Source: Eggerthella sinensis (lineage in GTDB: Bacteria > Actinomycetota > Coriobacteriia > Coriobacteriales > Eggerthellaceae). Taken from it: 64,000 nucleotides of DNA. Of the stretch, positions 1 through 7,308 are shown one piece after another. A model generated the notes under the pieces. It had not been told where the DNA came from. It worked only from the letters and a program-made list of their open reading frames with translations, and ran no database searches. Position 1 is the stretch's first letter. The number at the start of each line of letters is the position of its first letter. The position numbers and the translations under genes are program-made. The DNA lies in contig NZ_PPTT01000005.1 of NCBI RefSeq assembly GCF_003339815.1, positions 1 through 64,000 on the forward strand, given 5' to 3'.

Positions 1-26
1 TCCCCCCTCCTCCCTTCCCCACTCCC

Positions 27-1514
27 TCACTCCGGGAAAAACACCTCCACCCTGCTTCCGCGCGCATGCTTGCCCGCAAGCGAGCCCACCACCATGCACA
101 CGCCCGCCACGGCGATGCCGATGACGATTTGATGCAGGTCGGCCACCTTGAAGCCGAGGGCCATCGTCACGCAGTACGCCAACGTGCCGCCCGCCATCGA
201 CCACAGCGCGCCCGTGCGGTTCGCCCGCTTCCAGAACAGGCCGCACACGAGCACCCAGAAAAACGCCGTCTCCAAGCCGCCGAACGCGAACATGTTGATC
301 TTCCAGATGACGTCGGGCGGCACGATGGCCAGCACGAACACGACGGCGCCCAGGCCGAGCGTGACGGCCTGGCTCGACACCGACAGCGTGCGCTCCCCCA
401 CGCGCTTCCCGCGCGCTTCGGCGTAATGCACCCCGATGTCCTTCACGAGGGCCGAGGACGACGAGATGAGCAGCGACGACACGGTGGAGATGGACGCGGC
501 CACCGGCCCGATGATGGCCACGCCCGCCAGCGCGGGAGGCAGCGTCTGCACGATGGCCAGCGGGATGATGTTGTCCACGCTGCCGCCGTACGTCGCCAGG
601 TCCTCGGTGAGCACGCCCGCCGCCAGCACGCCGAGGGCCGTGACGCCGATCATCATGGCGCCGATGATGACGGTGCCCACGATCATGGCGCGATGGAGCG
701 ATTTCACGTCCTTGTACCCCATCGTGCGCACCACCGACTGCGGCAGCACGAACGTGAAGACGCCCACGAGCAGCCACTGCGTGAAGTACAGCGACGGCGG
801 CATGCTGCCGCCCGCCAGGGGTTCGAGCATCTCGGGATGGTTCTGTGCGATCGAGCCCATGATGGCCTCGTAGCCGCCGCCCGCATCCAGGATGCCCACG
901 GCCAGCACCGCGATGCCCACGAGCATGGCGATGCCGCACAGCGCGTCGGTCAGCGCCACGCCGCGAAACCCGCCGATGGTGGTGAACAGGACGACGGCCA
1001 CGCCGAACAGCGCGAGGCCGAACACGTAGGAGTACCCGGTCACGGCCTCGAACAGCTTCGCCCCGCCCACGAACTGCGCGATCATGGTGGCGCCGAAGAA
1101 CACGACGATGATGAGGGCCGACACGTTCGCCAGCAGATCCGACCCGTAACGGGCGCGGATGACGTCGATCACCGTGATGGCGTCGAGCTTGCGCGCGATG
1201 AGCGCCATCTTCTTGCCCACGATGCCGTACAGCAGCACGAGCGCCGTCACCTGCACCACGGCCATGTACACCCAGCCGAAGCCGACGCTCCACGCCTGGC
1301 CGGGCCCGCCCACGAACGAGCTCACCGAGCCGTACGTGGCGATGGTGGTCATGGCCAGCACGAAGCCGCCCAGACCGCGGTTGCCGATGAAGTACTCCTT
1401 CATGAACCCGCCGCCGGTGGATGCCTTCGCCGCGCGACGGCGCACGACCATGCTCATGCCCACGGCGAACACGAGAAACGCCGCAACGGGAACGAGCGCC
1501 ACGACGTCACCCAT
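27..1514 (-). CDS. panF: Sodium:solute symporter, pantothenate (PanF-like)
   Basis: A 495-residue integral membrane protein with about 13 hydrophobic segments along its whole length, as in the SSS family. Visible family features include the N-terminal stretch YFIGNRGLGGFVLAMTTIAT with the GxG region near residues 45-55 and the TTIGGFRGVALTDA segment typical of Na+ symporters. Similarity to PanF, which imports pantothenate with Na+, is strengthened by the YhdT-like small gene directly upstream, since panF and yhdT are neighbours in many bacteria. The ATG at 1514 has a GAGGAGGG ribosome site and overlaps the end of the upstream gene by 8 nt, so the two are translationally coupled. Substrate is inferred from family resemblance; another organic solute is possible. 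Confidence 0.85.
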   Translation of the reverse strand: MGDVVALVPVAAFLVFAVGMSMVVRRRAAKASTGGGFMKEYFIGNRGLGGFVLAMTTIATYGSVSSFVGGPGQAWSVGFGWVYMAVVQVTALVLLYGIVGKKMALIARKLDAITVIDVIRARYGSDLLANVSALIIVVFFGATMIAQFVGGAKLFEAVTGYSYVFGLALFGVAVVLFTTIGGFRGVALTDALCGIAMLVGIAVLAVGILDAGGGYEAIMGSIAQNHPEMLEPLAGGSMPPSLYFTQWLLVGVFTFVLPQSVVRTMGYKDVKSLHRAMIVGTVIIGAMMIGVTALGVLAAGVLTEDLATYGGSVDNIIPLAIVQTLPPALAGVAIIGPVAASISTVSSLLISSSSALVKDIGVHYAEARGKRVGERTLSVSSQAVTLGLGAVVFVLAIVPPDVIWKINMFAFGGLETAFFWVLVCGLFWKRANRTGALWSMAGGTLAYCVTMALGFKVADLHQIVIGIAVAGVCMVVGSLAGKHARGSRVEVFFPE

Positions 1515-1782
1515 CGATGCCCTCCTCGTCGTCGAGGCTGAAGTCGGCGAACACGAAGCGCGTCAGCACCACCGCGGCCACGATGGCCGCCGCCCACGTG
1601 CCCACGCAGCCTACGACGATCCACAGCGGCGTGCCGAGCACCTGCACGTCCACGCCCGCCAGCCCGAACCCGCCGACGAGCCACACCGCCACGATGCCCC
1701 CGAGCGCCACCACCGTGGCCCGCGCCTCCCGGTTCGTCTGCGCCATCTTCTCCCGATACGTCGCAAGCGCCTTGCGCGCCAT
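1507..1782 (-). CDS. yhdT: YhdT family small membrane protein (DUF997)
   Basis: A protein of about 91 residues with two transmembrane segments (roughly residues 25-45 and 53-78) and a charged C-terminus, DFSLDDEEGIDG. It matches the layout of YhdT/DUF997 proteins, which are almost always encoded next to panF and are thought to be a small partner of that symporter. A GTG one codon upstream (1785) is an alternative start; the ATG at 1782 is better spaced from the AGGGGG ribosome site. It overlaps panF by 8 nt. The exact role of the family is not known. Confidence 0.8.
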   Translation of the reverse strand: MARKALATYREKMAQTNREARATVVALGGIVAVWLVGGFGLAGVDVQVLGTPLWIVVGCVGTWAAAIVAAVVLTRFVFADFSLDDEEGIDG

Positions 1783-1840
1783 CACAGCCCCCTTCGCCCC
1801 TCATCCCGTTTTCGATGAGCGTATGGTACACCAGAACAGG

Positions 1841-2428
1841 CTACGAATCCGACGAAACCTTGTCCAGCAGGTCTTGCTTGCCGGTTACGCCCATCTTGGC
1901 GTAGAGGTGGCGCACGTGGCTTTTGACGGTGTTGAGGGACACCACGAGGCTGTCGGCGGCCTGCGCGAAAGTGCAGCCCTCCATGAGCAGGCTCAGCACG
2001 TCCTCCTCGCGGCGCGTGAGATCGTAGGCGCGGGCGATGCGGGCGCAGTGCGCTTCGAGGTCGAGAGTCGGCGGCGCGGCAGGCGCGGGCGCAGGGACGG
2101 GCGCGGGAACGGGACGGTGCAGCTGCAGGTACGTCACGGCGGCGGCCATCTCGCGGTTGCGCCACCAACGGCCGAGCGCGGTGCACAGCGCGAACGACGC
2201 CGCGCACATGATGGCCTCGAACGCGACGGCGATGTCGAGGCCGAACGCGTCGGACACCATGAGCGTACCGACGATGGCGGCCGCGAAGCACCCGCCCCAC
2301 GTGGCCGCCAGCCGATATGCCACGCGGTCGGCGCAGCGTCGCAGGAACGCCCGCACGGCCGCCGCGCAGAACGCCCCGTACATGAGGCATGCCAGCAGCA
2401 GCGCCGCCACCGTCGACCATGAAACCAT
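1841..2428 (-). CDS. LuxR-family regulator with N-terminal membrane domain
   Basis: A 195-residue protein. The first ~100 residues hold about three hydrophobic segments, then comes a Pro/Ala linker (repeated VPAPAP), then a C-terminal LuxR/GerE helix-turn-helix (about residues 130-190: LTRREEDVLSLLMEG, then VVSLNTVKSHVRHLYAKMGV). Short membrane-embedded LuxR regulators are common in Eggerthellaceae, usually beside transporters or reductases. I chose the ATG at 2428, with GGAAAGGA upstream, over a GTG six codons earlier that has no ribosome site. It lies downstream of nothing co-directional and 150 nt from a divergent gene, so it may control either that gene or panF. The signal sensed is unknown. 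Confidence 0.8.
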   Translation of the reverse strand: MVSWSTVAALLLACLMYGAFCAAAVRAFLRRCADRVAYRLAATWGGCFAAAIVGTLMVSDAFGLDIAVAFEAIMCAASFALCTALGRWWRNREMAAAVTYLQLHRPVPAPVPAPAPAAPPTLDLEAHCARIARAYDLTRREEDVLSLLMEGCTFAQAADSLVVSLNTVKSHVRHLYAKMGVTGKQDLLDKVSSDS

Positions 2429-2578
2429 CGCTGTCCTTTCCCGCACCCGTCCGTTTTCACCAGCATAGCGGATCGCTCCGGCGCGCGTGGTGGGAACAGG
2501 TGATGAAAAACTTCATCATTGCCGCCCGCCGACGCCTCGTGGTAGGTTGAACGCGGAAGCCCCGGCAAAGGAGACGCC

Positions 2579-3403
2579 ATGAGCACGACCCGCACCGCCA
2601 TCGCACGAACCCTCATCGGCATCGCCTGCATCGCGGTCGCCACCTGCGCGCTTGTCTGGTTCGCTTTCCACTTTACGCCCGGAACGCCGCGCTCGGCCGA
2701 TTCGAGCGACGATCGCTACGGCGCGAGCATCGCGGGCGCGGGCAACGGCCGCTACGTTGCGGAGACCGTCGTGGACGTCCCCTTCGGCCAGACGTTCACC
2801 GCACAGGGCGTGACGCGCGGAAAATGGTTCTCGTGGAGCGAAGAGGAACGCGCGTCGTGGAGCGAGGAGGAGCGGGAGCGCTTCTTGACCGAATACCAGT
2901 ACATCCTCGAGATCGACGGCATTGAGATCACGCCCACGGACATGAAGGCCGTGACCCTGGACGCCTTCGCCGAATGGTATCCGCACTACGCTCAGACGAC
3001 CGGCTATACGCAGGCGCACGGACACGAATGCAAGGTGCTGCTGGTCGACGTCACCATGACGAACACCGCCGATTACGCTCAGCGCATGCCGCCGCTCGCA
3101 CTCTGGAGCGAGGAGCTCAACGGGGCGGGCGATGTGCTCGATCAGGGCGTCGGAAGCGACGGCGGTTACCTGTTGTCGGAGCTGTACGGCGTCGATTCCG
3201 GCAAAGGGCTCGTGCAGTACACCCTGCCCGACGATTGGGACGTGCTCGAACCCGGCGAGACGCACACCTGGACGCTGCCCCGCCTCGTGTACCGGAGCAT
3301 GTTCGAAGACCCGGAAGCATACGACGACATCGACCCGTCGAAGTTCTGCCTCGCCCTCGCCGACTACGACCCGCCCACGATCTACCGCCTATGGCTGGGG
3401 TGA
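2579..3403 (+). CDS. Membrane-anchored extracellular protein of unknown function
   Basis: A 274-residue protein with one N-terminal hydrophobic segment (about residues 10-32) that would act as signal anchor, followed by an acidic, soluble, presumably extracytoplasmic domain. The domain has a beta-rich look, with phrases such as CKVLLVDVTMTNTADYAQRM and LEPGETHTWTLPRLVYRS that recall DUF4352/immunoglobulin-like lipoprotein domains, but I cannot assign a family. The start ATG has AAAGGAG eight bases upstream. It is monocistronic and divergent from the LuxR gene. Confidence 0.65.
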   Translation: MSTTRTAIARTLIGIACIAVATCALVWFAFHFTPGTPRSADSSDDRYGASIAGAGNGRYVAETVVDVPFGQTFTAQGVTRGKWFSWSEEERASWSEEERERFLTEYQYILEIDGIEITPTDMKAVTLDAFAEWYPHYAQTTGYTQAHGHECKVLLVDVTMTNTADYAQRMPPLALWSEELNGAGDVLDQGVGSDGGYLLSELYGVDSGKGLVQYTLPDDWDVLEPGETHTWTLPRLVYRSMFEDPEAYDDIDPSKFCLALADYDPPTIYRLWLG

Positions 3404-3597
3404 GTGCACCGATTTTCATGACGAAATGGCACGTTTTTTCGCGATTGCGGCTTCAACGATGCTTTTAGGGCGCTGGAAAACCCACCGTGAACCTCCGCCG
3501 CCACAAAACACCTGGTCGCGTTGAGTCAAACGACGCTCTTGCGCGAACGAAGCACGCAATCGCGCAATTTCTTGCCAATAACGGCAACCCCGCGCAT

Positions 3598-3630
3598 AAA
3601 AAACGGCCCCGGGCATCCCCGGGGCCGTTT
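3598..3630 (-). terminator. Intrinsic terminator of thrS
   Basis: A 13-bp perfect stem (AAACGGCCCCGGG, 3601-3613, with its complement at 3618-3630) and a four-base loop, followed on the minus strand by a run of T (complement of the A-run at 3596-3603). It lies 27 nt after the thrS stop. Confidence 0.9.
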
Positions 3631-3656
3631 CAAAGCCATGCCGCCGCAGCGCAGCG

Positions 3657-5570
3657 CTACAGCGCCGCCTCGCGCAGCTTCTCCACGAGCTGCTCGACCG
3701 GCCACGCGCCGAGGTCGCCCTCGTGACGCTCGCGCACGCTCACGGTGCCGTTCTCGATTTCCTTATCGCCCAGCACCACCATGTACGGGATCTTCTGGCT
3801 CTGCGCCTTCGCGATCTTCACGCGCATGGGCTCGTTCTGATCGTACACCTCGATGCGCCCGCCTGCGGCCTTGAGCTGCTTCGCCAGCGCCGCAGCCGCC
3901 TCGTTGTGACGATCGGCAAGCGGCAACACGGCCACCTGCACGGGAGCCAACCACAGCGGCAACGCGCCGGCGTAGTGCTCGATGAGGATGCCCAGGAAGC
4001 GCTCGATGGAACCGAAGATGGCACGATGGAGCATCCAGGGACGCTCTTCGGTGTTGTCCTCGGTGCGGTAGGTCAGCTCGAAACGCTCGGGGAAGTTGAA
4101 ATCAACCTGCACGGTGGAGCACTGCCAGGTGCGGCCGATGGCGTCCTTCACCTTGATGTCGATCTTCGGGCCGTAGAACGCACCGTCTCCCTCGTTGATC
4201 TCGTATTCCAGCTCATGACGCGCGCATGCCTCCTTGAGGGCGTTCGTCGCGTGCTCCCACATGTCATCGGAGCCGATGCTCTTCGCCGGACGCGTGGATA
4301 TCTCGGCGGTGTACTCGAAGCCGAAGGTGGACATGATGTGGTCCACGAGGTCGAGGATGGCCACCACTTCGTCAACTACCTGGTCGCGCGTGCAGAACAC
4401 GTGCGCATCGTCCTGGGTGAAGCCGCGGGCGCGCAGTAGGCCGTGCACGACGCCGCTCATCTCGTGACGGTACACGGTGCCGAACTCGAAGTAGCGCAGC
4501 GGCAGGTCGCGATAGGAATGCAGCTCGCTCTTGTACAGCATCACGTGGCCCGGGCAGTTCATGGGCTTCACGGCGTACTCGGTCAGGCGCGGGTTCTCGT
4601 CGTCGCCTTCGTTGATGTTGAAGAAGTACATGTTCTCATGGTAGAAGTCGTAGTGCCCCGACATCTTCCACACGTCGGCGTTGTAGACGTGCGGGGTGAT
4701 GACCTCTTCGTAGCCGCGCTCGTACAGGTCGCGGCGCAGCCATTCCTGCATGGTGCGGATGACGCGCGCGCCCTTGGGAAGGTAGAGCGGCAGACCGACG
4801 CCGGCCAGCGGGTCCATCGTGTAGATGCCCAGTTCGCGGCCCAGCTTGCGGTGGTCGCGCTTCTCGGCTTCCTCCATGTTGTGCAGGTATTCGTCAAGCT
4901 CCTTCTGCTTGAAGAACGCCGTGCCGTAGATGCGGGTGAGCATCTCGCGCTCGGCGTCGCCGCGCCAGTAGGCGCCGGCCAGCTTCGTCAGCTTGAAAGC
5001 GCCGATCTTACCGGTGGAGGGCAGGTGCGGCCCGCGGCACAGGTCGGTGAACTTGCCGATGGTGTAGGTGGTGATGACGGCGTCCTCGGGAAGCTCGGCG
5101 ACGAGTTCCAGCTTGAACGGCTGATCCGCGAAGATCTCCTCGGCCTCGGCGCGGGTGACCACGCGGCGCTCGAAGGGTTCGTCGGCTTTCACGATCTCGG
5201 CCATACGGGCCTCGATGGCGGCGAAGTCGTCCGGCGAAAGCGCGCGATCCAGCTTGACATCGTAATAGAAGCCGTCCTCGATGGCGGGGCCCACGCCGAA
5301 CTGCACGTCGCCGTAGAGGTCGACGAGCGCGGCGGCCATGACGTGCGCAGTGGAGTGACGCAAAAGCTCGAGGCCCTCGTCGCTCTTGGCCGTGATGATG
5401 GCCACGGCGTCGCCCGCGTTCACGGGTGCGGAGAGGTCGACCGGCTGGTCGTTCACGATGCCGGCCAGCGCGGCCTTCGCCAGGCCCGCGCCGATGGCGG
5501 CTGCCACGTCGGCAACGGTGGCGCCTTCGGCCACGTCTTTGGTCGAGCCGTCGGGAAGTACGATGTTCAT
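3657..5570 (-). CDS. thrS: Threonyl-tRNA synthetase
   Basis: A 637-residue class II aminoacyl-tRNA synthetase that charges tRNA-Thr. Domains in order: an N-terminal TGS domain (MNIVLPDGSTKDVAEG onward, residues 1-60); the editing domain with HSTAHVMAAAL near residue 75; the catalytic core with motif 2 (FEFGTVYRHEMSG), zinc-binding MNCPGH, and motif 3 (MLHRAIFGSIERFLGILIEH); and a C-terminal anticodon-binding domain ending about residue 637. The start is ATG 5570, preceded by AGGAAAGGA. A longer in-frame reading from 5657 lacks a ribosome site and adds non-conserved Arg-rich sequence. It has its own upstream region, since a terminator separates it from the zinc-ribbon gene. Confidence 0.97.
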   Translation of the reverse strand: MNIVLPDGSTKDVAEGATVADVAAAIGAGLAKAALAGIVNDQPVDLSAPVNAGDAVAIITAKSDEGLELLRHSTAHVMAAALVDLYGDVQFGVGPAIEDGFYYDVKLDRALSPDDFAAIEARMAEIVKADEPFERRVVTRAEAEEIFADQPFKLELVAELPEDAVITTYTIGKFTDLCRGPHLPSTGKIGAFKLTKLAGAYWRGDAEREMLTRIYGTAFFKQKELDEYLHNMEEAEKRDHRKLGRELGIYTMDPLAGVGLPLYLPKGARVIRTMQEWLRRDLYERGYEEVITPHVYNADVWKMSGHYDFYHENMYFFNINEGDDENPRLTEYAVKPMNCPGHVMLYKSELHSYRDLPLRYFEFGTVYRHEMSGVVHGLLRARGFTQDDAHVFCTRDQVVDEVVAILDLVDHIMSTFGFEYTAEISTRPAKSIGSDDMWEHATNALKEACARHELEYEINEGDGAFYGPKIDIKVKDAIGRTWQCSTVQVDFNFPERFELTYRTEDNTEERPWMLHRAIFGSIERFLGILIEHYAGALPLWLAPVQVAVLPLADRHNEAAAALAKQLKAAGGRIEVYDQNEPMRVKIAKAQSQKIPYMVVLGDKEIENGTVSVRERHEGDLGAWPVEQLVEKLREAAL

Positions 5571-5663
5571 ATCAGTTCCTTTCCTGTGCCGGGCGCGCAC
5601 AAAGCGCCTGCACGATCGGTTCGCAGCGAGCGCACTGCGCGCCCGCCGATGCGACAAAACAAC

Positions 5664-5694
5664 GAAGCCGCCCCATGGTTCACGAGGCGGCTTC
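5664..5694 (-). terminator. Intrinsic terminator after the zinc-ribbon gene
   Basis: Nine-bp stem GAAGCCGCC/GGCGGCTTC with a 13-nt loop, followed on the minus strand by GTTGTTTTG. It separates the zinc-ribbon gene from thrS. Confidence 0.75.
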
Positions 5695-5711
5695 GATGAA
5701 ATGCGAAGTGG

Positions 5712-6266
5712 TTACTGGGCGCGCTCGGATTGAGCGGGGCGCGCCTGCCTCGACTGCTGCTGGGGTGCCGCCTGCTGCGGCTGCTGCGTTCGCGCACCGC
5801 GCTGCTGTTGCTGCGGGGCACGACGGGTGCGGGGACCGCCCGACACCGGCGTGGCGCAGTACGGGCACACCGTCCAGGTGGGGTCGAGGGCGTGGTTGCA
5901 GGTTCCGCAGAGGTTCTTGAGACGCTGATGGCAGTTCGGGCACAGCACGAAGTCGGCCTCCACCGGATAGCCGCAGTTCGCGCACTCGCCGTACTTCATG
6001 AGTTCGCGTTGCTTGAGCGCGATTTCCAGCTCCTGCTCGTCGCGATCGATCTGCAGCAGCGGCGGACGCAGCAAGCAGTACGCGATGATGCCGAGCAACG
6101 GAATAAGCGCAACGATGGCCCACACGTACCAATACGAGCCGCGCAGATACGCGTCGCGGACCACCCAGATGATAGACAGCACGTACAGGATAACCAGCAG
6201 CACCACCACGACGGTGAACGCTGCTTGCAGTTCGGGAGTCCACAGCTGGGACAGCAGTTCGCTCAT
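5712..6266 (-). CDS. Membrane protein with double zinc ribbon
   Basis: A 184-residue protein. Two hydrophobic segments at the N-terminus (about residues 15-35 and 45-65) anchor it. Residues 90-145 contain four CxxC knuckles (CANC, CPNC, CGTC, CPYC) that form a double zinc ribbon (DZR). The last 40 residues are a low-complexity Gln/Arg/Pro/Ala tail (QQQQRG, QQPQQ). The family is widespread in Actinobacteria but has no defined function. Start ATG 6266 has a GAGG site. An extended -10 promoter lies 77 nt upstream. Confidence 0.75.
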   Translation of the reverse strand: MSELLSQLWTPELQAAFTVVVVLLVILYVLSIIWVVRDAYLRGSYWYVWAIVALIPLLGIIAYCLLRPPLLQIDRDEQELEIALKQRELMKYGECANCGYPVEADFVLCPNCHQRLKNLCGTCNHALDPTWTVCPYCATPVSGGPRTRRAPQQQQRGARTQQPQQAAPQQQSRQARPAQSERAQ

Positions 6267-6342
6267 TTCAACCTCGTTTTCTTGTTATCGAACCCGCTGT
6301 ATGCAGGCACCGAAAACGCGCGATACGTGCACACGATCAGTC

Positions 6343-6351
6343 ATTATAGCA
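6343..6351 (-). promoter_or_regulatory. Extended -10 promoter of the zinc-ribbon gene
   Basis: On the minus strand TGCTATAAT is a perfect -10 with the TGn extension. No good -35 is seen, as expected for extended -10 promoters. It is 77 nt upstream of the zinc-ribbon start. Confidence 0.6.
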
Positions 6352-6439
6352 AAGATGCCCCTTGACGCGCGCCCGTTCAGGTAATTTCCGCAAGCTGTTG
6401 AGTTACAGGTTGATGGAGCGGTGCTGCGAGATGCTCGCA

Positions 6440-6931
6440 TCAATGGTGCACGGTTCGAATATCCTGCTTGGAGTACACCGTCACATCGGGAGGAACATCG
6501 TGCGACACGATCGTCCCCGCACCCACGATGGCGTTGTCCCCAATCGTCACCCCCTTCAACACGACGACGTTCGCACCCAGCCAAACGTTGTTGCCGATGA
6601 CCACCGGCTTCGTTTCCATTCCCTGTTTCTTGTACGCGATATCGGAGCGGTCGTGGCCGTGATCGAAATCGAACACCTGCACGTTCGGTCCGAAAAGACA
6701 GTCGCTCCCGATCTCGATACGTTCATGAGCGATGATCTTGCAACCGTAATTGAAGAACGCGCCCCTTCCAAGACGCATGCACCCCTGTGGACCGAGCCGG
6801 CAGAAAAACGGCTTCCGAAAACTGATCGCCCCTCCTCCGACGTCGAGTCTCGAACCGTAACGGCTTCGAAGAAACGCCATCTTCATCAACCGGTACAGCT
6901 TGCATACGAGCCTTTCCGCGAACTCCATCAT
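6440..6931 (-). CDS. Hexapeptide-repeat O-acetyltransferase (glycan modification)
   Basis: A 163-residue left-handed beta-helix acetyltransferase of the NodL/maltose acetyltransferase type, expected to move acetyl from acetyl-CoA to a sugar hydroxyl. Repeats such as IGSDCLFGPNVQVFD, VVIGNNVWLGANVVVLKGV and IGDNAIVGAGTIVSHDVPP run from about residue 75, with the active-site His in the FDFDHGHD segment. It is the last gene of the glycan operon. The start ATG at 6931 overlaps the upstream ferredoxin stop as ATGA. A longer reading from 6988 would run 60 nt into that gene and lacks a ribosome site. Confidence 0.85.
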   Translation of the reverse strand: MMEFAERLVCKLYRLMKMAFLRSRYGSRLDVGGGAISFRKPFFCRLGPQGCMRLGRGAFFNYGCKIIAHERIEIGSDCLFGPNVQVFDFDHGHDRSDIAYKKQGMETKPVVIGNNVWLGANVVVLKGVTIGDNAIVGAGTIVSHDVPPDVTVYSKQDIRTVHH

Positions 6932-7293
6932 GCGCCGCCCCTGTTCTTGAACACGCAGACATCGATGCATCTCGAACACCCGATACACGCTGCGGCATCG
7001 ACAACCGGGTAGTCGAAGCCCTCTTCATCGGGCTCCAGAGCGATGGCGTCCTGCGGGCAGGCGAAGGCGCAGGCGCTGCAGCCGCAGCATTCGCTGCGTC
7101 GCGCGTACAGCTCCGGCAACCTGTCACGACGCTTCGCATCCACCGTTTCGAGGTTTCTAAACCGTGTGGACCGATGAGGGTGATAGCCGGAAGACGTATC
7201 GAGCCTCGTTCCGTCGCGGTATGCGTATTGGTCGTTGTCCGGCAGGTACCACGATGCCTGAGGGCTGACGCGCTTTGTTGAAAACAATCCCAT
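6928..7293 (-). CDS. Small 2[4Fe-4S] ferredoxin-like protein of the glycan operon
   Basis: A 121-residue protein. Residues ~65-117 carry two cluster motifs, CCGCSACAFACP and CIGCSRCIDVC, each CxxCxxCxxxC, so two [4Fe-4S] clusters are expected. The N-terminal ~60 residues have no recognisable domain. In the usual FrhB-like glycan-cluster proteins this ferredoxin module is the N-terminus of the FrhB polypeptide. Here it is a separate gene directly downstream of the FrhB-like gene, probably its electron-transfer partner. The ATG at 7293 has GGAG five bases upstream; a GTG at 7299 is possible. Confidence 0.8.
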   Translation of the reverse strand: MGLFSTKRVSPQASWYLPDNDQYAYRDGTRLDTSSGYHPHRSTRFRNLETVDAKRRDRLPELYARRSECCGCSACAFACPQDAIALEPDEEGFDYPVVDAAACIGCSRCIDVCVFKNRGGA

Positions 7294-7308
7294 GTGCACT
7301 CCGATTTC

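Noticed and set aside
5571-5663. T-box or other riboswitch before thrS
   Set aside because: The leader is about 90 nt and I see no T-box sequence or specifier loop.
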